From a virus: DNA of 25,227 bases. The position numbers were made by a program, and so were the translations under genes. Position 1 is the stretch's first letter; each line of letters begins with the position of its first letter. The stretch spans positions 1 through 25,227 of IMG/VR virus record IMGVR_UViG_3300025704_000103; one strand, 5' to 3'. The notes under the pieces are model-generated. The model made no database searches. It was given only the letters and a program-made list of their open reading frames with translations, and had not been told where the DNA came from. Positions 1 to 6,756 of the stretch are shown here, piece by piece.

Positions 1-1
1 T

Positions 2-760
2 AGCGAATCCGTACAACGTCGAATTAATCAATTAACAGCAAAACGTAAGCAAGCTTCTGAAGAAGCTCAAGCCGCTGTTCAGTACGCTCAAACAATTCAA
101 CAAGAAAACGCTCAAATGAAACAGCGTTTACAGCAGATGAGTGCAGGATATAACACAGAAGCTGAAGGCCGCTTGAAAGCTCAAGAAGCTCAAGCAACTC
201 GCGCTTACGCAGAAGCAAGTGAAGCTGGCGACTATGATCGTGCAGCTAAAGCTCAACAAGCATTAGCTCAAATAGCTGTAGCTAAAGATAAAGTACAGGC
301 TAGAAAAGCTAATATTGATAGGCAAAGAACAGAAGTTGAGCAACAACCAGCTCAAACTCAACAACAACCTGCGCCTCAACAGCAAGCTCCAGTACAGCGT
401 GATGCTAAACTGGAAAGCTGGTTAGATAAGAATAGTTGGTTTGGAACTGATCGAGTTATGACTCGTGCGGCTCAAGCTATTCATGAACAGTTAGTTTTAG
501 AAGAGGATTTCGATCCTACGTCGAGCGATTATTATAAAGAAATCGACTCTCGTATGCGTAGAGAAATGCCTCAAAGGTTTAAGGAAAAACGGTCCAACGC
601 TCAGACTGTTGCTCCCACGTCCAATGGACGGTCTATAAAATCAGGGCGGAAAAAATCGGTTGAGTTATCACCGGGTCAAGTTGCTTTTGCGAAAAAAATG
701 AGAATACCACTCGAAAAATATGCGCAAGAAGTAGCAAAACTAAACAAACGGAGTGAATAA
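2..760 (+). CDS. Scaffold-like capsid assembly protein, 5' end outside window
   Basis: The frame is open from the left edge, so the gene begins upstream; the ATG at 116 is internal. The visible 252 residues begin with a long Gln/Ala/Glu/Lys-rich segment without Gly or Pro that should form coiled coil, then a Gln/Pro-rich linker, a compact part (WLDKNSWFGTDRVMTRAAQ onward) and a basic C-terminus (SPGQVAFAKKMRIPLEKYA). Helical, charged proteins with a basic tail that sit directly upstream of the capsid gene are usually internal scaffolds that guide procapsid assembly and leave before DNA packaging. That assignment rests on composition and position (two small genes before the major capsid gene), not on a diagnostic motif. 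A non-scaffold minor head protein is the main alternative. Confidence 0.7.
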   Translation, partial: SESVQRRINQLTAKRKQASEEAQAAVQYAQTIQQENAQMKQRLQQMSAGYNTEAEGRLKAQEAQATRAYAEASEAGDYDRAAKAQQALAQIAVAKDKVQARKANIDRQRTEVEQQPAQTQQQPAPQQQAPVQRDAKLESWLDKNSWFGTDRVMTRAAQAIHEQLVLEEDFDPTSSDYYKEIDSRMRREMPQRFKEKRSNAQTVAPTSNGRSIKSGRKKSVELSPGQVAFAKKMRIPLEKYAQEVAKLNKRSE

Positions 761-762
761 TC

Positions 763-1242
763 ATGGTAAATGATCAAAATAGGAAGTCACGCGATGCAAA
801 TACGCGGGAACACTCAGAACGTGTTCAAGAATGGCGTCCGGGTTCAGCTTTGGAAGCTCCAGAGCCACCTATCGGTTATAAGCACCGCTGGATACGTGAA
901 TCTGTAATGGAATTCGACGATAAAACTAACGTACATAAAAAACGGCAAGAAGGTTGGGACCTCGTTCGCGCTGAGGAATATACCGATTATTATGGCCCTG
1001 TTGTAGACGAAGGAAGAAACGCTGGCATCATTGGTGTTGGTGGTCTTGTTCTCGCAAGAATCCCCGTCGAAGTAGCAGAGCAGCGGAGTAAGCACTATCA
1101 AGGTGTATCACAAAATCAAATGGATGCAGTGGATCGTGATTGGATGCGTGAAAACAATCCAGCCATGCCTAAGCTAAATCCGCAACGTAAATCATCCGTT
1201 TCCTTTGGTCAAAAAGGACGCGGAAACTCTGAAGGAGAGTAA
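763..1242 (+). CDS. Hypothetical protein between scaffold and capsid genes
   Basis: This 159-residue soluble, charged protein is not one I can name. It starts two bases after the stop of the scaffold-like gene and ends two bases before the next gene, so it belongs to the head operon. A central hydrophobic stretch (AGIIGVGGLVLARIPVEVAE) is flanked by hydrophilic, Arg/Lys/Glu-rich ends. There is no signal peptide or metal motif. The C-terminal 25 residues are Ser/Gly/Lys-rich and probably disordered. Its position suggests a head-assembly role, for example a minor head protein or scaffold partner; the sequence itself does not prove this. Confidence 0.75.
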   Translation: MVNDQNRKSRDANTREHSERVQEWRPGSALEAPEPPIGYKHRWIRESVMEFDDKTNVHKKRQEGWDLVRAEEYTDYYGPVVDEGRNAGIIGVGGLVLARIPVEVAEQRSKHYQGVSQNQMDAVDRDWMRENNPAMPKLNPQRKSSVSFGQKGRGNSEGE

Positions 1243-1244
1243 AG

Positions 1245-1817
1245 ATGTCTAATCAAGACGCTGCTTTCGGCCTTCGCCCTCTTAGAACTTCCACAAGTTC
1301 ACAAAGACAAAATCGTTATCGTATTGCTTCTGGCTATGCTACAAGTATTTTCCAAGGTGACTTAGTTATAGTCGCTACTAATGGAACAATTACTCGTGCG
1401 CCAGCAGGTGCTACTAATCTGATTTTGGGCGTATTTAATGGCTGTTCATATGTAAACGCTAGTGGTGAAATAACATATTCTAACTACTGGCCTGCAAACG
1501 CAACTGGGACAGATATTTTCGCAAATGTCATTGATGACCCAAGTGCAACTTTCGAAATTCAAGCAGATGCAGCTATGCCTGTAACTGACTTGTTCGGAAA
1601 CTTTGACATCGTTGATGCAACGGCAGGAAGTACCGTAAGTGGTAATTCTCGCACTGAGCTAGATGTTACTACAGGTGCGACGACTGCTGGTCTTCCACTT
1701 AAAGCTATTGATATTTCTCAAGACCCTGAGAATAGCGATACTGCCACCGCGAACACTAATGTGATCGTAAAAATCAACAACCACCTGTTCAGTGCTGGCA
1801 CTGCGGGTCTAGCATAA
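1245..1817 (+). CDS. Putative capsid decoration or head-stabilising protein
   Basis: A 190-residue protein rich in Gly, Ala, Thr, Asn and Val, of the kind that folds as beta-sandwich or beta-barrel virion parts. The N-terminus (DAAFGLRPLRTSTSSQRQNR) is followed by alternating hydrophobic/polar beta segments and ends VIVKINNHLF. No membrane segment or signal peptide. It starts with a good ribosome site (GAAGGAG about 7 bases before the ATG) and ends 12 bases before the major capsid gene. A small beta-rich protein immediately before the capsid gene is commonly a decoration protein on the capsid surface. Function is inferred from composition and context only. Confidence 0.7.
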   Translation: MSNQDAAFGLRPLRTSTSSQRQNRYRIASGYATSIFQGDLVIVATNGTITRAPAGATNLILGVFNGCSYVNASGEITYSNYWPANATGTDIFANVIDDPSATFEIQADAAMPVTDLFGNFDIVDATAGSTVSGNSRTELDVTTGATTAGLPLKAIDISQDPENSDTATANTNVIVKINNHLFSAGTAGLA

Positions 1818-1829
1818 GGAGTCTGTGTA

Positions 1830-2738
1830 ATGGCTATTTCACGTTCCCAGCTCGTCAAAGAGCTAGAACCGGGCCTCAACGCTCTGTTCGGTATGGAGTA
1901 TGATCGCTATGAGGGCGAACATGCTGAAATCTTCGATACTGAATCTTCAGACCGTGCGTTTGAAGAAGAAGTAATGCTTGTAGGATTTGGGAATGCTCCC
2001 ACAAAATCCGAAGGCGCAGGAGTCGATTTTGATAATGCAAATGAAGCATATACTGCTCGTTATTCACACGAAACAGTTGCGCTTGCATTCGCATTGACTG
2101 AAGAGGCAATCGAAGACAACTTGTATGACCGCTTAGGCGCTCGTTATACAAAAGCACTTGCGCGCTCAATGGCGCACACTAAGCAAGTCAAAGCTGCATC
2201 TGTATTAAACAATGCGTTTAATGCTGCTTTCTCAGGTGGTGACGGTGTTGAGCTTTGTTCAACAGCACATCCACTATCAGGCGGCGGAACTTTCCGCAAC
2301 GAACCATCAACTGCTGCAGACCTTAACGAAACTTCGTTAGAAAATGCTTTAATTGATATTTCAACGTTTGTAGACGAACGCAACATGATTATTGCTCTTC
2401 GCGGAGCAAAAATGGTTATTCCACCACAACTGCAATTCGTTGCAGATCGCTTGTTGGAATCAACTTTACGTGTTGGCACAGCAGACAATGATATTAACGC
2501 GGTAAAGAACATGGGTATGCTTCCAGAAGGTTACACTGTGAACCATTTCTTGACAGACCCAGATGCGTTTTTCATTAAAACTGATGCACCTAACGGATTT
2601 AAGCACTTTGAGCGTTCGCCTATGCGCACGAACATGGAAGCTGACTTCGATACAGGTAACATGCGTTTCAAAGCGCGTGAGCGTTACAGCTTTGGCTATT
2701 CTGACCCACGTTGTGTATTCGGTTCTCCGGGCGCATAA
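1830..2738 (+). CDS. Major capsid protein (HK97-type)
   Basis: A 302-residue protein that forms the icosahedral shell. It begins MAISRSQLVKELEPGLNALF, has an acidic N-arm, a helical segment around residues 75-125 (ALTEEAIEDNLYDRLGARYT, then KALARSMAHTKQVKAA), and the conserved-looking loop LCSTAHPLSGGGTFRN near residue 150. The C-terminal part (MRFKARERYSFGYSDPR) is typical of the last beta strands of phage capsid subunits. I recognise this as the Mu gpT-like/HK97-fold capsid class often found in marine phages. Length, the single-copy position after scaffold and decoration genes, and the strong terminator directly downstream all fit. A spaced AAGGAG ribosome site precedes the start. Confidence 0.9.
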   Translation: MAISRSQLVKELEPGLNALFGMEYDRYEGEHAEIFDTESSDRAFEEEVMLVGFGNAPTKSEGAGVDFDNANEAYTARYSHETVALAFALTEEAIEDNLYDRLGARYTKALARSMAHTKQVKAASVLNNAFNAAFSGGDGVELCSTAHPLSGGGTFRNEPSTAADLNETSLENALIDISTFVDERNMIIALRGAKMVIPPQLQFVADRLLESTLRVGTADNDINAVKNMGMLPEGYTVNHFLTDPDAFFIKTDAPNGFKHFERSPMRTNMEADFDTGNMRFKARERYSFGYSDPRCVFGSPGA

Positions 2739-2760
2739 TAATAAGTCTTTTAGTTTTGAT

Positions 2761-2790
2761 AGGGGTGACTTCGGTTGCCCCTTTCTTTTT
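2761..2790 (+). terminator. Rho-independent terminator after the capsid gene
   Basis: A 9-bp stem (2761-2769 with 2774-2782, including two G-T wobbles) closes a TTCG tetraloop and is followed by a T-rich run (2782-2790, one C). It lies 22 bases after the capsid stop codon and would end the head transcript there. UUCG loops give very stable RNA hairpins. Confidence 0.85.
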
Positions 2791-2806
2791 GTAAAATACT
2801 GTGTAT

Positions 2807-2812
2807 TATAAT
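2807..2812 (+). promoter_or_regulatory. Candidate promoter -10 box (TATAAT)
   Basis: A perfect TATAAT lies 17 bases after the capsid terminator and 54 bases before the next start codon, which is the expected layout for restarting transcription. I see no good -35 hexamer at the usual spacing (only a T-rich stretch), so it would need an activator, a phage factor or an extended contact. The call rests on position and the -10 match. Confidence 0.45.
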
Positions 2813-2823
2813 GTTATCCCTGA

Positions 2824-2842
2824 CAGTGGCATTCCGCTACTG
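2824..2842 (+). other. Hairpin in the 5' leader of the next gene
   Basis: A 7-bp stem (CAGTGGC at 2824-2830 with GCTACTG at 2836-2842, one wobble) with a 5-base loop sits between the candidate -10 box and the ribosome site (CAGGAG, about 2855) of the next gene. There is no T-run after it, so it is not a terminator. It could protect the 5' end of an abundant late mRNA. Confidence 0.5.
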
Positions 2843-2866
2843 ACTTAACCCAGACAGGAGATTAAC

Positions 2867-3328
2867 ATGGGTAATACTACTTTTTCAGGCCCGATAAAGG
2901 CTGGAACCATTAAAAATACTACAGGAACAACTCTTGGTTCTGACGTTGCAAACGTTGGTCAAGTTGTTATGGCGCAAACATTTTCAGCAGATTTATCTGG
3001 TGGTGCTTTAGCGGCAGTTGTAACTGACGTTGTAATACCAGCAAATTCACAAATTATTGATTGTGTGATTGATGTAATTACCGCAGCAAGCGGAGCTACT
3101 AATTTAAGCGTAGGAGATACCGTAGGTGGCGCGGCTACCGTCTTAAACACATACGGTATTGGCACAGATGCAGGTCGTAAATATCCTACAACTCAAGCTG
3201 GCGCGGCTTTAGCTTGGCAAGACACAGGCACAGCAGATATTCGACTTACTGTTACTGCTTCTGCTGCTACAAACGCAGGTTTAGTTCGTGTTACAATTAC
3301 ATACGCGCAAAACAACAACTTAGCGTAA
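2867..3328 (+). CDS. Small beta-rich virion protein
   Basis: A 153-residue protein of low complexity rich in Ala, Thr, Val and Gly, predicted all-beta. The N-terminus (MGNTTFSGPIKAGTI) is of a kind I recall from many pelagic phages; the rest reads as an immunoglobulin-like or jelly-roll sandwich (VTDVVIPANSQIIDCVIDVI; TADIRLTVTASAATNAGLVR). No signal peptide or membrane segment. It is the first gene after the terminator/promoter pair, with a CAGGAG ribosome site, so it is probably highly expressed. A capsid decoration or fibre-attachment role is plausible but not shown by the sequence. Confidence 0.75.
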   Translation: MGNTTFSGPIKAGTIKNTTGTTLGSDVANVGQVVMAQTFSADLSGGALAAVVTDVVIPANSQIIDCVIDVITAASGATNLSVGDTVGGAATVLNTYGIGTDAGRKYPTTQAGAALAWQDTGTADIRLTVTASAATNAGLVRVTITYAQNNNLA

Positions 3329-3340
3329 TAGGAGCTTAAA

Positions 3341-3619
3341 ATGGCAGGTCCAGTAACCGCATATAATGTTGACCAAGGTGATGCAGCGGCTCTTTATGGG
3401 CCAGCTAGGTCTAGGCTTAGAACTGTAAACATTTACGCTGAGACTGCGGGTTCTTTCACTCTTACGAATGGAAATGGCGGAGCTACAATGGTAGTTCAAA
3501 AGTTTCCAGTAGGAATGAATGAGCTTTACATACCAGATGACGGTATAATTTTCTCAAATGGCGTTTATGTGTCTGCTTTCACAGGCGCAAACAACGAATT
3601 AACAGTATTTTTGTCATAA
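3341..3619 (+). CDS. Small hypothetical virion-type protein
   Basis: A 92-residue beta-rich protein without membrane segments or catalytic motifs, beginning MAGPVTAYNVDQGDAAALYG. It follows the previous gene by 12 bases with a clear AGGAG ribosome site, so the two are probably co-expressed and may act together in the virion. The C-terminal half has alternating hydrophobic residues (YVSAFTGANNELTVFLS) as in small capsid or fibre accessory proteins. I do not recognise a named family. Confidence 0.7.
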   Translation: MAGPVTAYNVDQGDAAALYGPARSRLRTVNIYAETAGSFTLTNGNGGATMVVQKFPVGMNELYIPDDGIIFSNGVYVSAFTGANNELTVFLS

Positions 3620-3630
3620 ATTTAAAAAAT

Positions 3631-3657
3631 GGCAGGAGAATTAATCTTTCTCCTGTC
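3631..3657 (+). terminator. Hairpin in the intergenic gap, possible weak terminator
   Basis: A 10-bp stem (3631-3640 with 3648-3657, one wobble) and 7-base loop. On the + strand the T-run (ATTTTTTA, about 3672-3679) starts only 15 bases later, which is poor for Rho-independent ending. On the - strand the hairpin is followed at once by ATTTTTTAAA, so it looks better as a block to antisense transcription. It may also be an mRNA-processing or stability structure. Confidence 0.5.
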
Positions 3658-3694
3658 GATTCCTCAATAACAATTTTTTACCAATAGGTGAGAC

Positions 3695-3988
3695 ATGCCT
3701 CGTAAGAAAGAAAATACTATAAGAAAAACCACTGGCAAAGGCGGTAATTATCGCAAAACAAAAGCTGGTGCAGGTATGACTAAAAAAGGTGTTGCCGCTT
3801 ATCGTAAGAAAAATCCCGGCTCTAAACTTAAAACTGCCGTTACTGGCAAGGTTAAAAAGGGTAGTGCCGCCTCTAAACGCCGTAAATCTTATTGCGCACG
3901 TTCAGCAGGACAAATGAAACAATTTCCAAAAGCTGCAAAAGACCCAAATAGTCGATTGAGACAAGCTAGAAAAAGGTGGAAGTGCTAA
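3695..3988 (+). CDS. Very basic small protein (DUF-type, DNA-binding candidate)
   Basis: A 97-residue protein dominated by Lys, Arg, Gly and Ala. Recognisable blocks are GNYRKTKAGAGMTKKGVAAY, RRKSYCARSAGQMKQ and a C-terminal DPNSRLRQARKRWKC. I recall this architecture from marine phages and large algal viruses as a conserved protein of unknown function. The strong positive charge suggests nucleic-acid binding, for example neutralising packaged DNA. It heads a run of three or four very basic small genes lying between capsid and head-tail adaptor genes. Two cysteines (one near residue 67, one terminal) could bind metal or crosslink; that is inference. Confidence 0.8.
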   Translation: MPRKKENTIRKTTGKGGNYRKTKAGAGMTKKGVAAYRKKNPGSKLKTAVTGKVKKGSAASKRRKSYCARSAGQMKQFPKAAKDPNSRLRQARKRWKC

Positions 3989-4135
3989 ATGGCTATGAGC
4001 CGTTCACAGATGGGGCAACAAGTTACTAAACCGCCCATGAAAAGGAAGAAGAATGCCAAAAGACGCGTGCTACAAAAAGGTAAAAGCAAGGTACAAGGTG
4101 TTTCCAAGCGCATACGCAAGCGGAGCAATCGCTAA
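3989..4135 (+). CDS. Candidate 48-residue basic ORF overlapping the next gene
   Basis: It starts with the ATG directly after the TAA of the upstream gene, preceded by AGGTGGAAG at a usable spacing, and encodes MAMSRSQMGQQVTKPPMKRK followed by a highly basic tail. The last 83 bases overlap the following gene in another frame, and the ribosome site of that gene (AGGAAG, about 4044) lies inside it, which fits translational coupling. The N-terminal 20 residues look like a genuine protein start; the basic tail could simply reflect the A-rich second frame. It may be a short leader ORF rather than a functional protein. Confidence 0.4.
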   Translation: MAMSRSQMGQQVTKPPMKRKKNAKRRVLQKGKSKVQGVSKRIRKRSNR

Positions 4136-4328
4136 GTGTAGAAAAAAAGGCGCTAAAAACTGGGGAAACAGCAAGAAAAAGCCTGTTAAGAAGGCTATGG
4201 GTGGCGTTATTGAGCCATCTAATGATTTTCGCAAACGTCCAGTGCGTCGAATGGTAAAAGGCGGTGCTGTAGCAAATGGTTGTGGCAAGGTGATGTCTAA
4301 TCGCCGAAAAGTGACAAAGAAAAGCTGA
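4053..4328 (+). CDS. Basic small protein with PSAYASGAIAKCRKKGAKNW block
   Basis: A 91-residue basic protein. The first half (KDACYKKVKARYKVFPSAYA, then SGAIAKCRKKGAKNWGN) is a conserved block I recall from cyanophages and other marine phages, where its function is unknown. The second half is Arg/Lys/Gly-rich with a cysteine in ANGCGKVMSNRRK. It starts from a good AGGAAG ribosome site and its stop codon overlaps the next start by one base (TGATG). Like its neighbours it probably binds nucleic acid or another virion part; the two conserved Cys in the N-terminal block could pair or bind metal. No experimental function can be inferred. Confidence 0.8.
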   Translation: MPKDACYKKVKARYKVFPSAYASGAIAKCRKKGAKNWGNSKKKPVKKAMGGVIEPSNDFRKRPVRRMVKGGAVANGCGKVMSNRRKVTKKS

Positions 4329-4606
4329 TGGCTGTTAGAAAAACAAAAAAAGGTGCTGCTTTAAAGCGTTGGTTTAAAGAAGACTGGAAAGATGTTAAAA
4401 CAGGTAAGCCTTGTGGTCGTAAAAAAGGTGAAAAACGCGCAACTCCTTACTGTCGCCCAAGCAAACGCGTAAGTTCTAAGACACCAAAAACAAAATCAGA
4501 GATGACAGCGAGTGAAAAGCGTAGTAGAGTAGCCCAAAAGAAGCGTATTGGTCAACCTGCGGGTAAGCCTCGTAGAGTAAAGGCTCTAAAAAGGAAAAAG
4601 AAATGA
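4328..4606 (+). CDS. Basic small protein, DUF5872-like
   Basis: A 92-residue Lys/Arg-rich protein starting MAVRKTKKGAALKRWFKEDW, then the block VKTGKPCGRKKGEKR, YCRPSKRVSSKTPKT and a basic tail. As far as I recall this matches a domain of unknown function (DUF5872-type) shared by marine phages and algal viruses. The two cysteines in GKPCGR and PYCRPSKR are family features. It overlaps its upstream neighbour by one base and the adaptor gene downstream by four, so all are co-translated. A role in binding packaged DNA or an RNA is plausible but not demonstrated by the sequence. Confidence 0.8.
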   Translation: MAVRKTKKGAALKRWFKEDWKDVKTGKPCGRKKGEKRATPYCRPSKRVSSKTPKTKSEMTASEKRSRVAQKKRIGQPAGKPRRVKALKRKKK

Positions 4607-5271
4607 CTGTATCAGGCTCTAAAGACTTTGAATTGGACGTAGCAGACTATATTGAAGAAGCTTTTGAGCGATGTGGCTTAGAAGTTCGTACTGGATATGA
4701 TTTAAAGACTGCGAAACGCTCTATGAACCTAATGTTTGCTGATTGGGCAAATAGAGGCTTAAATCAATGGACTATAGCGCAGAAAAACTTCACTGTTACT
4801 CAAGGGGATGGTAATGAGCCTCTTGGAACTGATGTAATTGACATATTATCCCTAGTTATACGTCGAGATGGTACAGATTATGCCTTAAACCGCATAAGTA
4901 GAGACGAATACTTAAATATTCCAACAAAATCTACAGTTGCAAGACCAACACAGTTTTTTGTTGATAGACAGATAAATCCAGTCCTTCAAATGTGGCCTTT
5001 GCCTGATAATAACACTGATGTAGTGTATTATGACGCTTTAGTACGCATGGATGACGCTGATACTTACACTAATACAGCGCAAGTTCCCTTCCGTTTTTAC
5101 CCTGCTTTAGCCGCTGGATTGGCCTATTATATCTCTATGAAACGCGCCCCAGATCGCTCACAAATGCTAAAATCGGTATATGAAGAAGAATTAAACCGCG
5201 CAATGGACGAAGATAGAGATAGAGCGTCCTTCCGTGTGGCTCCAGATTTAAGGAGCTATGGCTATGTCTAA
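4603..5271 (+). CDS. Head-tail adaptor, P22 gp4-like
   Basis: A 222-residue protein that should bind below the portal ring and connect the head to the short tail. The helical N-terminal part (ADYIEEAFERCGLEVRTGYD, MNLMFADWANRGLNQWTI) and the later RFYPALAAGLAYYISMKRAP segment match what I know of P22 gp4-type tail accessory proteins in podoviruses; the middle (residues about 60-150) is beta-rich and carries the variable insertion. Its ATG overlaps the upstream stop. Together with the gp10-like gene at 19304 it indicates a P22-like tail machine rather than a contractile or long flexible tail. Family assignment is by recalled pattern, not by alignment. Confidence 0.75.
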   Translation: MTVSGSKDFELDVADYIEEAFERCGLEVRTGYDLKTAKRSMNLMFADWANRGLNQWTIAQKNFTVTQGDGNEPLGTDVIDILSLVIRRDGTDYALNRISRDEYLNIPTKSTVARPTQFFVDRQINPVLQMWPLPDNNTDVVYYDALVRMDDADTYTNTAQVPFRFYPALAAGLAYYISMKRAPDRSQMLKSVYEEELNRAMDEDRDRASFRVAPDLRSYGYV

Positions 5272-5590
5272 ATATGCCACTGGAAAATGGGCATATGGTA
5301 TATCTGACCGTTCTGGCTTCCGTTATCGCTTGCGAGACATGCGAAAAGAGTGGAATGGCTTGCTAGTTGGCAAGGATGAATGGGAAGCAAAGCAACCTCA
5401 ATTAGAGCCATTACGAGCTACTCCAGACCCACAAGCGTTGCGAAATCCGCGTCCTGAACAGAACGTTCCGCAACAAGACAATATACAATGGGGATGGAAT
5501 CCAGTAGGAATGACATACAATGAGGGTTTAACCCCTAATAATTTAGTTGCTACTGGTTCAGTAGGTGGAGTTACGGTGACAATATCATGA
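5258..5590 (+). CDS. Conserved small virion-type protein with VATGSVGGVTV tail
   Basis: A 110-residue protein overlapping the adaptor gene by 14 bases; ATG at 5258 or 5264 are both possible (MAM or MSK), with the GGAG at about 5252 favouring 5264. The first 45 residues (KYATGKWAYGISDRSGFRYR; EWNGLLVG) are a conserved-looking block; the middle is Pro/Gln/Asn-rich (PDPQALRNPRPEQNVPQQ). The last 14 residues (VATGSVGGVTVTIS) match the consensus of the 22-residue repeats in the gene at 6757 and the C-terminus of the gene at 21427. Probably a tail or neck component; function unknown. Confidence 0.75.
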   Translation: MAMSKYATGKWAYGISDRSGFRYRLRDMRKEWNGLLVGKDEWEAKQPQLEPLRATPDPQALRNPRPEQNVPQQDNIQWGWNPVGMTYNEGLTPNNLVATGSVGGVTVTIS

Positions 5591-6252
5591 GTTTTACATA
5601 CGCAGAAATGAAAACAGCAATTCAAGACTACACTGAGAACACAGAAACAACTTTTGTGAATAATATCAATGTATTTATTAAGAATGCAGAAGAACGTATT
5701 CTAAAAATAGCTCAATTAGAGGTTTTTAGAAAAAATAAGACAGGAAATCTAACAGCATACGCTACAGATGCAAATAACGCTCAATATCTTGCCTTGCCAA
5801 GTGATTATTTGGCTCCATTTAGTCTTTCTTACACAGCCAACAATTCAAAAGAATTTGTTATGTTTAAAGATGTAAACTTTGTTCAGTCTTTTAATCCTGA
5901 TAAATCTACAACTGGTGGGCCTCGTTATTATGCTCAATTCGACATAAATAACTTTATATTAGCTCCCAGCCCAGATCAGGCATATGAAGTAGAGTTACAT
6001 TACTTCTATAGACCTCCAAGTTTAACTTCTGTAGGTGATAACAATACTACATGGTTAAGTACAAACGCTTCTGTGGCTTTATTGTATGGAACTCTTATCG
6101 AAGCTTATACATTTATGAAGGGTGAAGGAGATTTGGTTGCAAACTATACTCAGCGGTTTACTGAAGCTATGTCTAGGGTCAAAAACTTTGGTGAATCTCA
6201 AGAAGTTACTGATGCTTATCGCACTGGATTAATTATGAGAGAAAAGACATGA
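5587..6252 (+). CDS. Phage adaptor / neck protein
   Basis: A 221-residue protein whose ATG overlaps the upstream TGA by four bases. Helical N-terminus (MKTAIQDYTENTETTFVNNI; FIKNAEERILKIAQLEVF) is followed by a beta-rich middle (LALPSDYLAPFSLSY; YYAQFDINNFILAPSP) and a helical C-terminus (SVALLYGTLIEAYTFMKGEG). This layout resembles small adaptor or connector proteins of podoviruses, including SU10-type adaptors, which sit under the portal or hold fibres. There is no signal peptide or catalytic motif. Assignment depends on recalled sequence style and position beside the gp4-like gene. Confidence 0.7.
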   Translation: MSFTYAEMKTAIQDYTENTETTFVNNINVFIKNAEERILKIAQLEVFRKNKTGNLTAYATDANNAQYLALPSDYLAPFSLSYTANNSKEFVMFKDVNFVQSFNPDKSTTGGPRYYAQFDINNFILAPSPDQAYEVELHYFYRPPSLTSVGDNNTTWLSTNASVALLYGTLIEAYTFMKGEGDLVANYTQRFTEAMSRVKNFGESQEVTDAYRTGLIMREKT

Positions 6253-6275
6253 CAAAACAAAAAAATAATTATAAT
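6249..6275 (+). promoter_or_regulatory. Candidate sigma70-type promoter
   Basis: ATGACA at 6249-6254 (five of six matches to TTGACA) and a perfect TATAAT at 6270-6275, with a 15-base spacer that is shorter than ideal. It lies in an A-rich gap, 34 bases before the next start codon and upstream of the two fibre-type genes. Moderate support only. Confidence 0.4.
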
Positions 6276-6308
6276 ATAACAACATTAGATTCATAAGGAG
6301 ATTGTGAT

Positions 6309-6743
6309 ATGGCCTTTTCAGGTAACTTTATGTGTACCAGCTTTAAGAAAGAACTTCTTGAAGGTGTGCATAACTTTTTAAATAGTGGTGGAGACACCTT
6401 TAAAATAGCACTATATACAAATAGTGCTTCTTTTACTGCTGCAACTACAGCTTATACTACAACTAACGAAGTCACAGGCACCAACTATACGGCAGGTGGA
6501 AATACTTTAACTCGTGTTGATCCAGCAAGTTCAGGAACTACTGCGTTTACTGATTTTGCAGATACAACATGGGCTTCATCTACTATAACTGCTCGTGGTG
6601 CTATAATTTACAATGATACCGCAGCAGGAAATCCAGCAGTTGTGATCTTGGACTTTGGTAGTGATAAAACATCTACAAACGGTGATTTTAAAGTTGTATT
6701 CCCAGCAGCAGACGCAAGTAACGCAATTATCCGCATCGCATAA
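6309..6743 (+). CDS. Conserved tail-associated structural protein
   Basis: A 144-residue beta-rich protein (FKKELLEGVHNFLNSGGDTF, then KIALYTNSASFTAATTAYTT). The pattern of a short helix, then KIALYT, then TTNEVTGTNYTAGG, then an all-beta C-terminus is one I recall from many podovirus and siphovirus genomes as a small virion protein of unclear role, often close to fibres. No signal peptide, no cysteine except one near the N-terminus. A strong AAGGAG ribosome site and an upstream promoter-like sequence suggest high expression. It directly precedes the repeat-fibre gene by 13 bases. Confidence 0.75.
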   Translation: MAFSGNFMCTSFKKELLEGVHNFLNSGGDTFKIALYTNSASFTAATTAYTTTNEVTGTNYTAGGNTLTRVDPASSGTTAFTDFADTTWASSTITARGAIIYNDTAAGNPAVVILDFGSDKTSTNGDFKVVFPAADASNAIIRIA

Positions 6744-6756
6744 GGAGTAACATCCT

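Noticed and set aside
2563-2811. 82-residue + frame overlapping the end of the capsid gene
   Set aside because: It lies in another frame of the capsid gene and runs into the terminator; no ribosome site and no credible protein features.
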